From positions 1 to 29,101 of the forward strand of contig CAZPQK010000020.1 of NCBI GenBank assembly GCA_964588695.1: a stretch of DNA of 29,101 nt. Reading direction: 5' to 3'. Made by a program: the position numbers and the translations under genes. Within the stretch, counting starts at the first letter, position 1, and each line of letters begins with the position of its first letter. Shown here in pieces: positions 16,570 to 24,227 of this stretch. The DNA comes from CAZPQK01 sp964588695 (GTDB lineage: Bacteria; Krumholzibacteriota; Krumholzibacteriia; WVZY01; JAKEHA01). The notes under the pieces were generated by a model. The model worked only from the letters and a program-made list of their open reading frames with translations. It was not told the DNA's origin and searched no databases.

Positions 16570-17733
16570 ATGATGCGAAATCATCCCTACATTATTACGT
16601 TTGGTCTGTTCCTGCTTCTTGTTGCCGGGCTCATGGCGTGTACCTCGGATCAGGACACGCCACTTGGGTCTGAGTTCATCGGCGACATTCTTGAAGGCGA
16701 ACCCGGCGATGTGTTTTCGGACACGCTAGCCGTCCTTTCCGACACGACGCTTACCTATGGCACTCTGGTGACGCAAACCGACTCGCTCACCGTCGGCCGA
16801 TCGGAAGGTTTCAACTGGACGATCGTGTTGCAGCCAAACTTCGAAGGCGCCAATACCGCCACCAACGTCGCCTCGGCGGTCCTACGCTTGCCGGTGTTTG
16901 GCGACGATCCCATCAACATGCGAATCAGATTGCTTAGCCTGTCGGCACCATACGCCGAAGGCGATACGATCAACACATTAGATACATTGTCGGTGCTCAC
17001 CGATCCCGACAATGGCGACGCCGAAGTGAGGACGTTGAATTTGGCGGCGCCGACGTACGCGCTTCCGCCGGCTTTAGTACAAGGCTGGATTCAGGGGACT
17101 GCGGATAACAACGCGATAGCGGTTGTTTATGTCGGTCCCGAGACCGGTGCGGTATCCGCCGACACCAATCGTGCGCGGATCGAATCCGACGAGTTGGGTG
17201 CAGGCAAGGGACCGTCTATTCAGGTGAACTTTCAGGGCGGAACGCAAACCACGTTTAATATTTCGCAGGATGCGATTCTGTTTCGGCCGGTCGCGCCGGT
17301 AAGCGGCAAGCGCGTCGGTGACGGCTTCGTGCAACGGTTGTGGTTTCGGTTGGACACAGGTCAACTCGATGACTTTGCCGCTGTGCAATCCGCCGAGGTG
17401 AAGTTCCGCCCGGTGCCCGACAGCTTTGTTGGCGTGCCGATCTCGTTCGAAATCTACATTCCCGATAGCGACGATCCTGCCGATCCCAGCTTCCTGACTG
17501 GGCGTTCGGTCACCCTGTTTACGGTTGGTGAAGACGACGAGTTCGCCGAATTCTCACTCACCAATACCTTGCTTGGCGTGCTTGCGGGTGAACTGAACGA
17601 CAACGGTTTCGTCATGAAGTATCAGTTCGAAGCGTCGTCGTTTCGTCGCGCCGCGTTTTATGGAAGCGATGCGCCAGCAGATTCGCTGCGTCCTCGCGTG
17701 TTTGTGACATCGTCGGAGCCGGCAGACTTTTAA
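16570..17733 (+). CDS. predicted lipoprotein of unknown function, DNRLRE-like
   Basis: The 387-residue product has a type II signal sequence with the cysteine in GLMAC (C24) as probable lipidation site; Met at -2 makes the lipobox imperfect. The mature part is acidic and beta-rich, with repeated DTL/DTLS patterns near the N-terminus and segments such as VASAVLRLPV, EVRTLNL, VQGWIQG and AEVKFRPV that recall DNRLRE-type extracellular beta domains. I cannot assign a function. The start is one of two adjacent ATG codons. Its stop overlaps the start of the outer-membrane barrel gene by one base, so the two are probably partners in the outer membrane. Confidence 0.75.
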   Translation: MMRNHPYIITFGLFLLLVAGLMACTSDQDTPLGSEFIGDILEGEPGDVFSDTLAVLSDTTLTYGTLVTQTDSLTVGRSEGFNWTIVLQPNFEGANTATNVASAVLRLPVFGDDPINMRIRLLSLSAPYAEGDTINTLDTLSVLTDPDNGDAEVRTLNLAAPTYALPPALVQGWIQGTADNNAIAVVYVGPETGAVSADTNRARIESDELGAGKGPSIQVNFQGGTQTTFNISQDAILFRPVAPVSGKRVGDGFVQRLWFRLDTGQLDDFAAVQSAEVKFRPVPDSFVGVPISFEIYIPDSDDPADPSFLTGRSVTLFTVGEDDEFAEFSLTNTLLGVLAGELNDNGFVMKYQFEASSFRRAAFYGSDAPADSLRPRVFVTSSEPADF

Positions 17734-18953
17734 TGAACAAGCCAATGGCAAAGTTTTGCAAGTGGCTACTTGCTGCGGTGATGCTGGTGTCGTTACCAGT
17801 TGGCGCGCACGCCGACTCCAAGTACAACCTTGTGTTTTTGGGCGGCCGCGTTGATGGCGGCGACGTTCGTTCGCAAACGTTGGGTGGCGCGGCTCAAATC
17901 GTCTCTGACTCTCTGGCGGTGTTGCAGTGGAACTCGGCAATGTTGGCGCACGTTCGACGCGTTACCTTTAGCGCGTCGCAGTATTTTGGCACCGATCGGT
18001 CGATATCAGCAGAAACCAACGAGCAGGACGCGGCCTACAAGTTTACCGGCATCGGTGTCGCAATTCCGCTGTGGCGACGGGGCGCTATATCGCTCGGATA
18101 CTCGGGTCGGTTTAATCCCGACAGCCAACTCACGTTAGAAGGCGAATCCGACGAAACCACCGATGCGTTCAATCAAGTGTTCCGACGCCAGGGAGGACTG
18201 TTTTCGATCCCGGTGCAAGTGGGTTGGACGGTAACCGATCGCCTGCGTGTGGGCGCGCAACTAAGCTTCGAACGGGGAAGTTTGGAGTCGCGATGGGACA
18301 CCGTGTTTGAAGATGTCACCATAGTGCCGGCTTCAAGCATCATTAACCGTTCTTTTAGCGGCGTGGGTTGGGGCGCGTCGATTGCCGCGCAGCCGATAGA
18401 GAACCTTCTGATTGGGGCGACTTTCGAAAGCGAAATTGACTACGACGTCGACTTGCGCGAAGTCCACACCAACTCGGCCAACAATCGTGATAGTACCGAG
18501 ACCATGATTCTGCCGGCGCGGATTTCTGTCTCCAGCGCGTGGAAGGTACATCCGCGTTACACGGTTTACGGAAGCTTCGTCACCCGCGACTTTGCTAACT
18601 TCGAAGGCATCGGATTTCCGACCGAACGCCTGCAAGAAGAACGACTCATCTCGCTTGGATTGGAGATTGGTAACGCGTTCAAGCTGGGCAAGCGATCGTT
18701 TCCGGTCCGGATTTCCGGCCGCTGGGAGCAACTTCCGTTTACTTTTCCCGAAGGGGAGTCGGTAAATAGCCTCATGTTCGGCATCGGCACGGGCTTGCGG
18801 TTCCGGCAGGGGCTGGGTAAACTTGACTTGGGCATCCTAGCGGGTACCGAAGGCGACCAGGGCTCTAACCTGTTGGAAAATCAAGCGTTTCGGTTCTATC
18901 TGGGATTTAGTGGATCGGAACGCTGGCTGACCGAACGTCAAACGGAATACTAA
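17733..18953 (+). CDS. predicted outer-membrane beta-barrel, FadL/PorV-like
   Basis: This 406-residue protein has a signal peptide (1 to about 27, ending GAHA) and alternating hydrophobic and polar strands throughout, ending in an aromatic-rich strand FRFYLGFSGSERW. The N-terminal region (DVRSQTLGGAAQIVSDSLAV, then WNSAMLA) resembles the conserved start of FadL/PorV-type barrels, where NPA is usual. Strands such as GIGVAIPLWRRGAISLGYSG and RVGAQLSFERG fit a barrel of about 12-16 strands. It shares one base with the lipoprotein stop and lies 8 bases before a TPR gene. It could be the outer-membrane partner of the TonB/ExbBD set or a lipid or protein-export barrel; the exact function is not known. 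Confidence 0.78.
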   Translation: MNKPMAKFCKWLLAAVMLVSLPVGAHADSKYNLVFLGGRVDGGDVRSQTLGGAAQIVSDSLAVLQWNSAMLAHVRRVTFSASQYFGTDRSISAETNEQDAAYKFTGIGVAIPLWRRGAISLGYSGRFNPDSQLTLEGESDETTDAFNQVFRRQGGLFSIPVQVGWTVTDRLRVGAQLSFERGSLESRWDTVFEDVTIVPASSIINRSFSGVGWGASIAAQPIENLLIGATFESEIDYDVDLREVHTNSANNRDSTETMILPARISVSSAWKVHPRYTVYGSFVTRDFANFEGIGFPTERLQEERLISLGLEIGNAFKLGKRSFPVRISGRWEQLPFTFPEGESVNSLMFGIGTGLRFRQGLGKLDLGILAGTEGDQGSNLLENQAFRFYLGFSGSERWLTERQTEY

Positions 18954-18961
18954 CCACACAA

Positions 18962-19591
18962 ATGGTGTATAAATGGAAGACGGGCCGCCAGCTTGCCCTG
19001 GTGGTCGTTTTAGCAGCCGTGCCTGCGGTCGCCGACGAAGATCTGGCGGCCAAATTACGGCGAATGTCGCCGGCCGAGCAGCAGGCTACGTTGGCACCCC
19101 TGATTGCCAAAGATCCCGGCAATGCCAAGCTGCATTACTACTTGGGGAATGCGTACTACGGGGAAGGTAAGTTGGATTCGGCCCGCGTGTCGTTTCAACG
19201 GTCCGTAGCGCGAAACCCGAACGACAAGAAGACGTGGGTGAACCTCGGCATTGTCTCCGACTCGATGAACGAGATCGGTGATGCGCGCACGGCCTATCAG
19301 GCCGCTCTCAGGCTTGACCCCGAAGATGTACTGGCCCGCTGCCACTTAGGCTATAACTTGTTCTTGTCGGGCCGGGTCAACGACGCGATCGGTCACTATC
19401 GCAAAGCGTTAGAGACCGATCCCAACAGCGCGCAGGCTCATTACAACTTGGGCGTCGCGTTTGCGGAAGCAAAGATTTTTAAGGAAGCCATCCGCGAGTG
19501 GGAATTGGTGGTATCACTCGACCCCTCCGGACCGCTGGGAAAGACCGCGGCGGAAAACGTAGAACTTATTAAGCAGTTTACCAAAGACTAG
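18962..19591 (+). CDS. exported TPR-repeat protein (short)
   Basis: This 209-residue protein has an N-terminal hydrophobic signal (about 7-24, ALVVVLAAVPAVA), then about four tetratricopeptide repeats from residue 55 to 190 (for example KLHYYLGNAYYGEGKLDSAR, AHYNLGVAFAEAKIFKEAI). TPR proteins scaffold complexes; here it is probably periplasmic. It is 8 bases downstream of the barrel gene and 56 bases upstream of a second TPR gene. No clear Shine-Dalgarno sequence is visible, so coupling to the upstream gene is likely; GTG at 18965 is an alternative start. Confidence 0.85.
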   Translation: MVYKWKTGRQLALVVVLAAVPAVADEDLAAKLRRMSPAEQQATLAPLIAKDPGNAKLHYYLGNAYYGEGKLDSARVSFQRSVARNPNDKKTWVNLGIVSDSMNEIGDARTAYQAALRLDPEDVLARCHLGYNLFLSGRVNDAIGHYRKALETDPNSAQAHYNLGVAFAEAKIFKEAIREWELVVSLDPSGPLGKTAAENVELIKQFTKD

Positions 19592-19647
19592 TCTCGGCAG
19601 CGTCGGCCCTCACGGCCCGCAGACAACCAACCAAGTGGAGGACACAC

Positions 19648-20745
19648 ATGCGCCGCAGTTTTATAGCTCTTATGTTGCCGGTGGTGATGCTCACGCTAAT
19701 CATCGCACCGGTTGCCGCGCAAGAGTTCGAAAAGCAGTACGACGAAGTCGACCTGATGCACCAAACAGCCGCTCAGTTTATGTCGGCCAATCAGTTTGCT
19801 GAGGCCGCCGAGGAGCTAAAGAAAGTCGTCGCCGCCGAACCCGATCGCCTGGATGCGTGGACCGACCTGGCGACCTGTTACAAGAAGCTCAAGGACCATG
19901 CGAACGCTGCTGCCGCGTATCAAGCGGCCTCGGACCTTAGCCCGGGCAACATGGACTTGTTGTCTAACCTCGGATACATGCAGCTGGCGTCGGAGCAGTA
20001 CGATGAAGGCATCATAACGTACGAGAAAATGCTCGCGCTGGATTCGGTGAGCTACGACGCGAACATTCACCTGGGTTTTATCTATGGCAAGAAGGGGGAC
20101 ATCCAAAAGGCGTTGCCGTTCTACGAAGCCGCGCTCGCCGCGAAGCCCGGCGATGTTCAGACCTTGGGATCGCTCGCACAAATGTACGCCGACAACGGTA
20201 ATACCGACAAGTCTGTCGAAATGTATCAGCGCGCCATCGAAGTGGCAGGTGCCGAGCAAAAAGCAACGCTGCGCGCTAAACTGGGTTCGTCGTTGATCAA
20301 GCAGAAGCAGTACGACAAGGCGGCGGAAGTTTACGGGGCACTGGTCGAAGCCAATGGCGAAAACCCGGCGCATCGTTTCAATCTTGGTATTTCGTTGATG
20401 CAAATGAAGCAACACGGCGATGCCGTACCGCACCTGGAAAAAGTGATTGAACTTCGTCCTGACTACGGCGCGGCGTATCAGCAATTGGCGATGTGCTATA
20501 ACAATACCAATCGGTTTGATTCGGCTATCGCCACCGTCCGTAAGGGACTAGGTGCTACCGATCAAAAAGGCGGGTTGTATTGCCAGTGGGGCAAGGCACT
20601 GGAAAAGAAGGGGCTCTACGAGGAGGCCAAGGATCAGTTCCAGCGCGCAGTGAATGACCCGCAGTGGGGCGATTACGCAAAGAAGCAGTTGCAGCGCCAG
20701 GACGATCTGATCAAGCGCGCGCAGATGATCAAGCAACAAGGTTAG
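19648..20745 (+). CDS. exported TPR-repeat protein (long)
   Basis: A signal peptide (1 to about 25, ending PVAAQ) precedes a helical solenoid of about nine TPR units filling the rest of the 365 residues (for example AWTDLATCYKKLKDHANAAA, AYQQLAMCYNNTNRFDSAI). It is probably periplasmic, acting as a scaffold. The start has a strong GGAGG seven bases upstream. With the shorter TPR protein it ends the envelope cluster, and an intrinsic terminator follows. Comparable TPR proteins occur with TolQ/TolR-type stators in the myxobacterial Agl-Glt gliding machinery, but that parallel is only one of layout. Confidence 0.87.
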   Translation: MRRSFIALMLPVVMLTLIIAPVAAQEFEKQYDEVDLMHQTAAQFMSANQFAEAAEELKKVVAAEPDRLDAWTDLATCYKKLKDHANAAAAYQAASDLSPGNMDLLSNLGYMQLASEQYDEGIITYEKMLALDSVSYDANIHLGFIYGKKGDIQKALPFYEAALAAKPGDVQTLGSLAQMYADNGNTDKSVEMYQRAIEVAGAEQKATLRAKLGSSLIKQKQYDKAAEVYGALVEANGENPAHRFNLGISLMQMKQHGDAVPHLEKVIELRPDYGAAYQQLAMCYNNTNRFDSAIATVRKGLGATDQKGGLYCQWGKALEKKGLYEEAKDQFQRAVNDPQWGDYAKKQLQRQDDLIKRAQMIKQQG

Positions 20746-20769
20746 ACTGCCCCGCATCCACGACTTGAG

Positions 20770-20807
20770 ATCCCTCGCTCGGGTTGCCGGGCGAGGGATT
20801 TATTTTT
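20770..20807 (+). terminator. intrinsic terminator closing the envelope cluster
   Basis: ATCCCTCGC (20770-20778) pairs with GCGAGGGAT (20791-20799), followed by TTATTTTT. It is a strong rho-independent terminator 25 bases after the TPR gene. Confidence 0.88.
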
Positions 20808-20819
20808 GGCAGCAGGCGC

Positions 20820-20904
20820 GCGCCTGACGCACGTGTTTCCTTAGCAACCGGTCGCAGCGAGAGGCGGGGCGCCTGACACACACGTTCCTTTAGCAACCGG
20901 TCGC
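20820..20904. repeat. pair of 36-base direct repeats
   Basis: Two copies, at 20820-20855 and 20869-20904 (period 49), share GCGCCTGAC at the left and TTAGCAACCGGTCGC at the right, differing only in the middle. The GCGCCTG word appears again inside a 10-base hairpin at 20967-20990. No gene is associated. Confidence 0.75.
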
Positions 20905-21238
20905 GCGCTTCGATAGCATGGCCACGAAAGCCAGCGTCAATCGCTCGCTCCAACGGTATGCCTCAGGAACAGGTGCTGCGGCGCCTGTTCTCAACGGTTT
21001 GCCGGACATGGCGCGGCGCGACCATCTCCCAAAACGGGCTGGGAAATAGGCGGACACGGGGGCGGCGCGTGGAACTGTCGCTGGCACCGTGCCCGCCCAC
21101 CCTATAATATACAGGGGTGGCTGGCGCAATTGAGTAGGATCGCCGTAAGGCACAGGCGCCGCAGCATGCGTTTCCGAGGCAATCCATCGGAGCGAGCGTC
21201 CCGTCGAGGCGACACGTCGACTCCAAGACTATTGAACT
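20905..21238. other. intergenic region upstream of mnmA
   Basis: No coding region is supported here. It contains a hairpin (GAACAGGTGC, 20967-20976, with GCGCCTGTTC, 20981-20990, one wobble), a candidate promoter at 21081-21108 and a leader of about 125 bases before mnmA. No known RNA family was recognised. Confidence 0.5.
21081..21108 (+). promoter_or_regulatory. candidate promoter for the mnmA operon
   Basis: CTGGCA (21081-21086), a 16-base spacer, then a perfect TATAAT (21103-21108). The transcript would start near 21115. Confidence 0.55.
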
Positions 21239-22363
21239 ATGAACGGAAAACTACTCCCCATTAACGCCGACAAACCACGTGGCGCCAAAGTCCTCCTCGC
21301 GATGAGCGGTGGTGTCGACAGTGGTGTGTCCGCCGTGATGTTGCAGGAAGCGGGATTCGAAGTGGTTGGCGTAACCATGAAGAACTACTGCTATGGCGAC
21401 ACCGCAGTACCCGATCGGAGCTGCTGTTCTATCGAGTCCATTGACGACGCCCGCGGCGTAGCTGGCGACCTGGGCATTCGTCACTTTGTGGCCAACACCG
21501 AAGAAGTATTCGGAGAGCAAGTTTATCAAAACTTCCTAAGCGAATACCAAGGCGGGCGTACCCCGAACCCGTGCGTGCGCTGCAACAGTATTGTGCGCTT
21601 CAGCACGCTCACCGAGTGGGCTGACAAGCTTGACATTCAGTACTACGCCACCGGTCACTACGCTCGGACGTTTCGCGCGGACAACGGGAAGCTTTACCTG
21701 GCGCGTCCGCGCCATCTTGCCAAAGACCAAAGTTACTTCTTGTCGGGACTTACGCATCAAGAACTCGAACGTGTCATCTTTCCGTTGGGTGAGTACGAAA
21801 AAGAAACCGTCCGCGCCACTGGCCGAGAGGCTGGCTTGGATGTTTCCGACAAACCGGAGAGTCAGGAAATTTGCTTTGTGCCCGACGGTACGCTTCGTGA
21901 GTTTCTCACCGGTAAGGTCGACTTCGCTCCTGGCGACATCGAAACGGTAGACGGCCAAGTCATTGGCCGTCACGGCGGGCTTGCCTTTTACACGGTTGGT
22001 CAGCGCCGGGGTATGGGCATTTCGTGGCCTCATCCGCTTTATGTCGTGCGTCTGGACTTGAAGCGTAATGTGCTGGTTGTCGGAGAAGACGACGCTCTCC
22101 TGGAAACCGAGCTAACCTGTCGCATCGGTTGGCTTGATCCATTGGTTACCCAATCACCGCAGTCGGTGTCGGCGCAGATTCGCTCGCGGTCGGCAGCCGA
22201 GCCACTTGCCGACGTGGCGCTCGACGGCTCGCGGGCTCGGGTCGTGTTTCGCCAGGCGCAACGCGCCATTGCGCCCGGACAAACCATTGCGTTTTACAAC
22301 AACGATGTCGTCGTCGGATCGGGCGTGATCGATACCGTGGGATCGCAAGTCCGTGCGGCGTAA
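21239..22363 (+). CDS. mnmA: tRNA-specific 2-thiouridylase MnmA
   Basis: MnmA makes 2-thiouridine at wobble position 34 of Lys, Glu and Gln tRNAs, using ATP and sulfur relayed from cysteine desulfurase. The 374-residue protein is complete. The PP-loop SGGVDS (23-28) binds ATP; C112 in NPCVRCN and C212 in SQEICFV are the two catalytic cysteines; C115 completes the CxxC. The tRNA-binding and C-terminal barrel parts (FYTVGQRRGMGI, IAPGQTIAFY) are present. The segment MKNYCYGD...RSCCS (48-64) adds three cysteines not found in E. coli MnmA. It starts the operon and overlaps the peptidase gene by 11 bases. Transfer RNA genes lie 1.5 kb downstream. Confidence 0.96.
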   Translation: MNGKLLPINADKPRGAKVLLAMSGGVDSGVSAVMLQEAGFEVVGVTMKNYCYGDTAVPDRSCCSIESIDDARGVAGDLGIRHFVANTEEVFGEQVYQNFLSEYQGGRTPNPCVRCNSIVRFSTLTEWADKLDIQYYATGHYARTFRADNGKLYLARPRHLAKDQSYFLSGLTHQELERVIFPLGEYEKETVRATGREAGLDVSDKPESQEICFVPDGTLREFLTGKVDFAPGDIETVDGQVIGRHGGLAFYTVGQRRGMGISWPHPLYVVRLDLKRNVLVVGEDDALLETELTCRIGWLDPLVTQSPQSVSAQIRSRSAAEPLADVALDGSRARVVFRQAQRAIAPGQTIAFYNNDVVVGSGVIDTVGSQVRAA

Positions 22364-23288
22364 TGCTCGCTTACAGCACAGGGCGTCGGCGTTCGCGCTA
22401 AGTCTCCTGGTCTTGCTATTGCTATCCACGCCCGCGTCCGCACTTGAATTTAACCAATCCATCGAACTGGACGGCTACCCCATACAACTCGTCATGAATG
22501 ACGAGCACGAAAAGGTTGCCCGCTACGTGGCACGCATAATCGAGCGCGAAATTCCGCACGTCGCTTCCCAATTGGGGTTGGAATCGGTTAGCAACATTCG
22601 CGTGGAAATTTCCGACGACATGAACGCCTACCGGGACTCCGGAACCAACCTCCCGCGGTGGGGGGTTGCGTTTGCGTTGATGTCCCAGCAGGTCATGGTC
22701 GTCGATGTCGATCGGGCCAGCAACGCAATGAATTCGCTCGATCAAGTGATCCCGCACGAGTTGTCGCACCTGCTGCTGGCGCAGCGCGTTGGCCGCGTAC
22801 CGATGCCGATTTGGTTCGTGGAGGGGCTGGCCCAGTGGCAAGCAGGGGAGTGGTCGCTAGTTTCCAACTGGATGCTGATGAACGCGGTGTGGTCGAATCG
22901 GGCGCCCAAACTAAACTACCTGCTAGATCGCTATCCCTCCGGCGCCGAAGCGGCGCGCGATGCCTATCGGCTTTCTTACATGGCGGTTGTCGAAATGTTC
23001 GGCGGTCGCTGGCACGATTTACCCGACTTTCTGCAAAGCGTCGCTGCGCGCGGCGACTTTGTTGCGCCGTTCGAGGCGACCACCGGGACGACATTGTTGG
23101 GCTTCGGCGCCGAGTTCGATGCGCGGCTTCGCGAGAAGTATCGGTCGCGACTTTTGCTCTTTCAAAGCGGACCGTTGTTTAGTGTGTCGGCCGCGCTGTT
23201 TATTGTGCTCGGTGGAATTTATCTGTGGCGGCGTCGGCGACGTTACCGCGCCATGAAAGATGAATGGGAGCGAGAGTTGGAATCATGA
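22353..23288 (+). CDS. membrane-anchored peptidase MA-like zinc protease
   Basis: This 311-residue protein has a signal peptide (1 to about 30, ending TPASA), a gluzincin-type metalloprotease domain, and a C-terminal membrane helix (about 277-298) followed by RRRRRYR. The zinc site is HELSH (H135, E136, H139) with a probable third ligand E157 in WFVEGLAQW, as in peptidase MA family M61-like enzymes. The topology places the catalytic domain in the periplasm, anchored by the C-terminus. The start is GTG, inside the end of mnmA; an ATG at the mnmA stop is out of frame. The next gene overlaps by four bases (ATGA). The substrate is unknown. Confidence 0.87.
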   Translation: MRRNARLQHRASAFALSLLVLLLLSTPASALEFNQSIELDGYPIQLVMNDEHEKVARYVARIIEREIPHVASQLGLESVSNIRVEISDDMNAYRDSGTNLPRWGVAFALMSQQVMVVDVDRASNAMNSLDQVIPHELSHLLLAQRVGRVPMPIWFVEGLAQWQAGEWSLVSNWMLMNAVWSNRAPKLNYLLDRYPSGAEAARDAYRLSYMAVVEMFGGRWHDLPDFLQSVAARGDFVAPFEATTGTTLLGFGAEFDARLREKYRSRLLLFQSGPLFSVSAALFIVLGGIYLWRRRRRYRAMKDEWERELES

Positions 23289-23707
23289 CGGCAAACGAAC
23301 CTGCGTCAGTTTCCGGCGAAATGCGATCGTCACCCGCAGGAAAACGTTCCGCCACGGGCCGCATTGTTGCCTTCATCGCCCTGGCACTGCTTCCAAAGTG
23401 TCCGGTGTGCGTCGCCGCTTACCTGGCAGCCGCCGGCGCCGTGGGGGTGGCCGTGTCTCCCGCAGCGTTTAACGCTGTGGCCATCGTGTTGTGGAGCGTG
23501 TTTGCAATCGCGGCGCTATCTTTGGTGTGGGTATTCGTCAAAAACCATCGGTGGCTGGGCGTTGCAGTGGTCATATTGGGTGGTGTCGATGTGATCGCGG
23601 GTAAACTGCTGGATCTGCCCTGGCTTTCCTACGTCGGCGTCGCCATCCTGGTCGGCGCGACTCTGTTTCAAACCGCGCGATGGGGCGGTGTCCGACGCCG
23701 AGTTTAA
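23285..23707 (+). CDS. four-helix membrane protein with a KCPVC motif
   Basis: This is a 140-residue inner-membrane protein with four predicted helices (about 26-53, 60-86, 91-108, 112-130). The motif LLPKCPVC (K38-C39-P-V-C42) sits near the start of helix 1. Such CPxC motifs bind soft metal ions or act as redox pairs, as in MerC-like proteins; I recognise similar small membrane proteins from Bacteroidetes, but their role is not established. I use the ATG at 23285, overlapping the peptidase stop as ATGA, rather than the in-frame ATG at 23264 inside the peptidase gene. It is co-transcribed with mnmA and the peptidase. Confidence 0.78.
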   Translation: MTANEPASVSGEMRSSPAGKRSATGRIVAFIALALLPKCPVCVAAYLAAAGAVGVAVSPAAFNAVAIVLWSVFAIAALSLVWVFVKNHRWLGVAVVILGGVDVIAGKLLDLPWLSYVGVAILVGATLFQTARWGGVRRRV

Positions 23708-23767
23708 GGAAACCCGAGAACCCGTTTAACATATTCGGAGTAAACAACTTATGCGGGTCCTGGCGGG

Positions 23768-23796
23768 TTGACGACCCGTGCGCTCGGTGGTATAGT
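23768..23796 (+). promoter_or_regulatory. strong sigma70-type promoter for the tRNA genes
   Basis: TTGACG (23768-23773), a 17-base spacer, then TATAGT (23791-23796), 17 bases before the first tRNA. The nearly consensus form fits stable RNA expression. Confidence 0.8.
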
Positions 23797-23813
23797 GCAA
23801 AGCCACCTGGCGA

Positions 23814-23902
23814 GGAGGGCTAGACCTAACTGGTAAGGCAGCGGTCTTGAAAACCGCCGGGTGGAAACACCCTTCAGGGTTCGAGTCCCTGGCCCTCCGC
23901 CA
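23814..23902 (+). tRNA. tRNA-Ser (anticodon UGA)
   Basis: The acceptor stem GGAGGGC pairs with GCCCTCC, followed by discriminator G and an encoded CCA (23900-23902). The anticodon loop CTTGAAA gives UGA. A long variable arm with GGGTG-GAAA-CACCC is typical of serine tRNAs, and the T arm contains GGTTCGAGTCC. It reads UCN codons. Confidence 0.95.
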
Positions 23903-23925
23903 TATTTTTTTGGATCAGCATTGGT

Positions 23926-24017
<92 letters not shown>

Positions 24018-24023
24018 GATTTT

Positions 24024-24045
24024 GCGCCGTCGGCGCTTTGATTTT
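24024..24045 (+). terminator. terminator after the two tRNA-Ser genes
   Basis: GCGCCG (24024-24029), one base, CGGCGC (24031-24036), then TTTGATTTT. The compact perfect stem with a T-rich tail lies 6 bases after the CCA end. Confidence 0.8.
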
Positions 24046-24072
24046 GACGCAACCGATCGAATCGGTTAGGTT
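24044..24072 (+). promoter_or_regulatory. tRNA-Arg promoter with a dyad filling its spacer
   Basis: TTGACG (24044-24049), a 17-base spacer, then TAGGTT (24067-24072), 14 bases before the tRNA. The spacer is almost exactly a perfect inverted repeat, AACCGAT-CGA-ATCGGTT (24051-24067), which could be an operator. Confidence 0.6.
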
Positions 24073-24086
24073 CTCGGTTTCCCTGT

Positions 24087-24163
24087 GCGCCCGTAGCTCA
24101 ATTGGATAGAGCGTCTGGCTACGGACCAGGAGGTTGGGGGTTCGAATCCTCCCGGGCGCACCA
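24087..24163 (+). tRNA. tRNA-Arg (anticodon ACG)
   Basis: The acceptor stem GCGCCCG pairs with CGGGCGC, then discriminator A and an encoded CCA (24161-24163). The anticodon loop CTACGGA gives ACG, normally edited to ICG to read CGU, CGC and CGA. The T arm GGGTTCGAATCC is canonical. Confidence 0.95.
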
Positions 24164-24227
24164 TTCTACTTTTCCCACCTGCGACGGCTGTTAGCGCGTT
24201 GTTACCCGTTTGGCTCCCTCCCGGAAA

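Noticed and set aside
19816..20484. Minus-strand open frame of 222 codons
   Set aside because: Antisense to the long TPR gene and without domain features.
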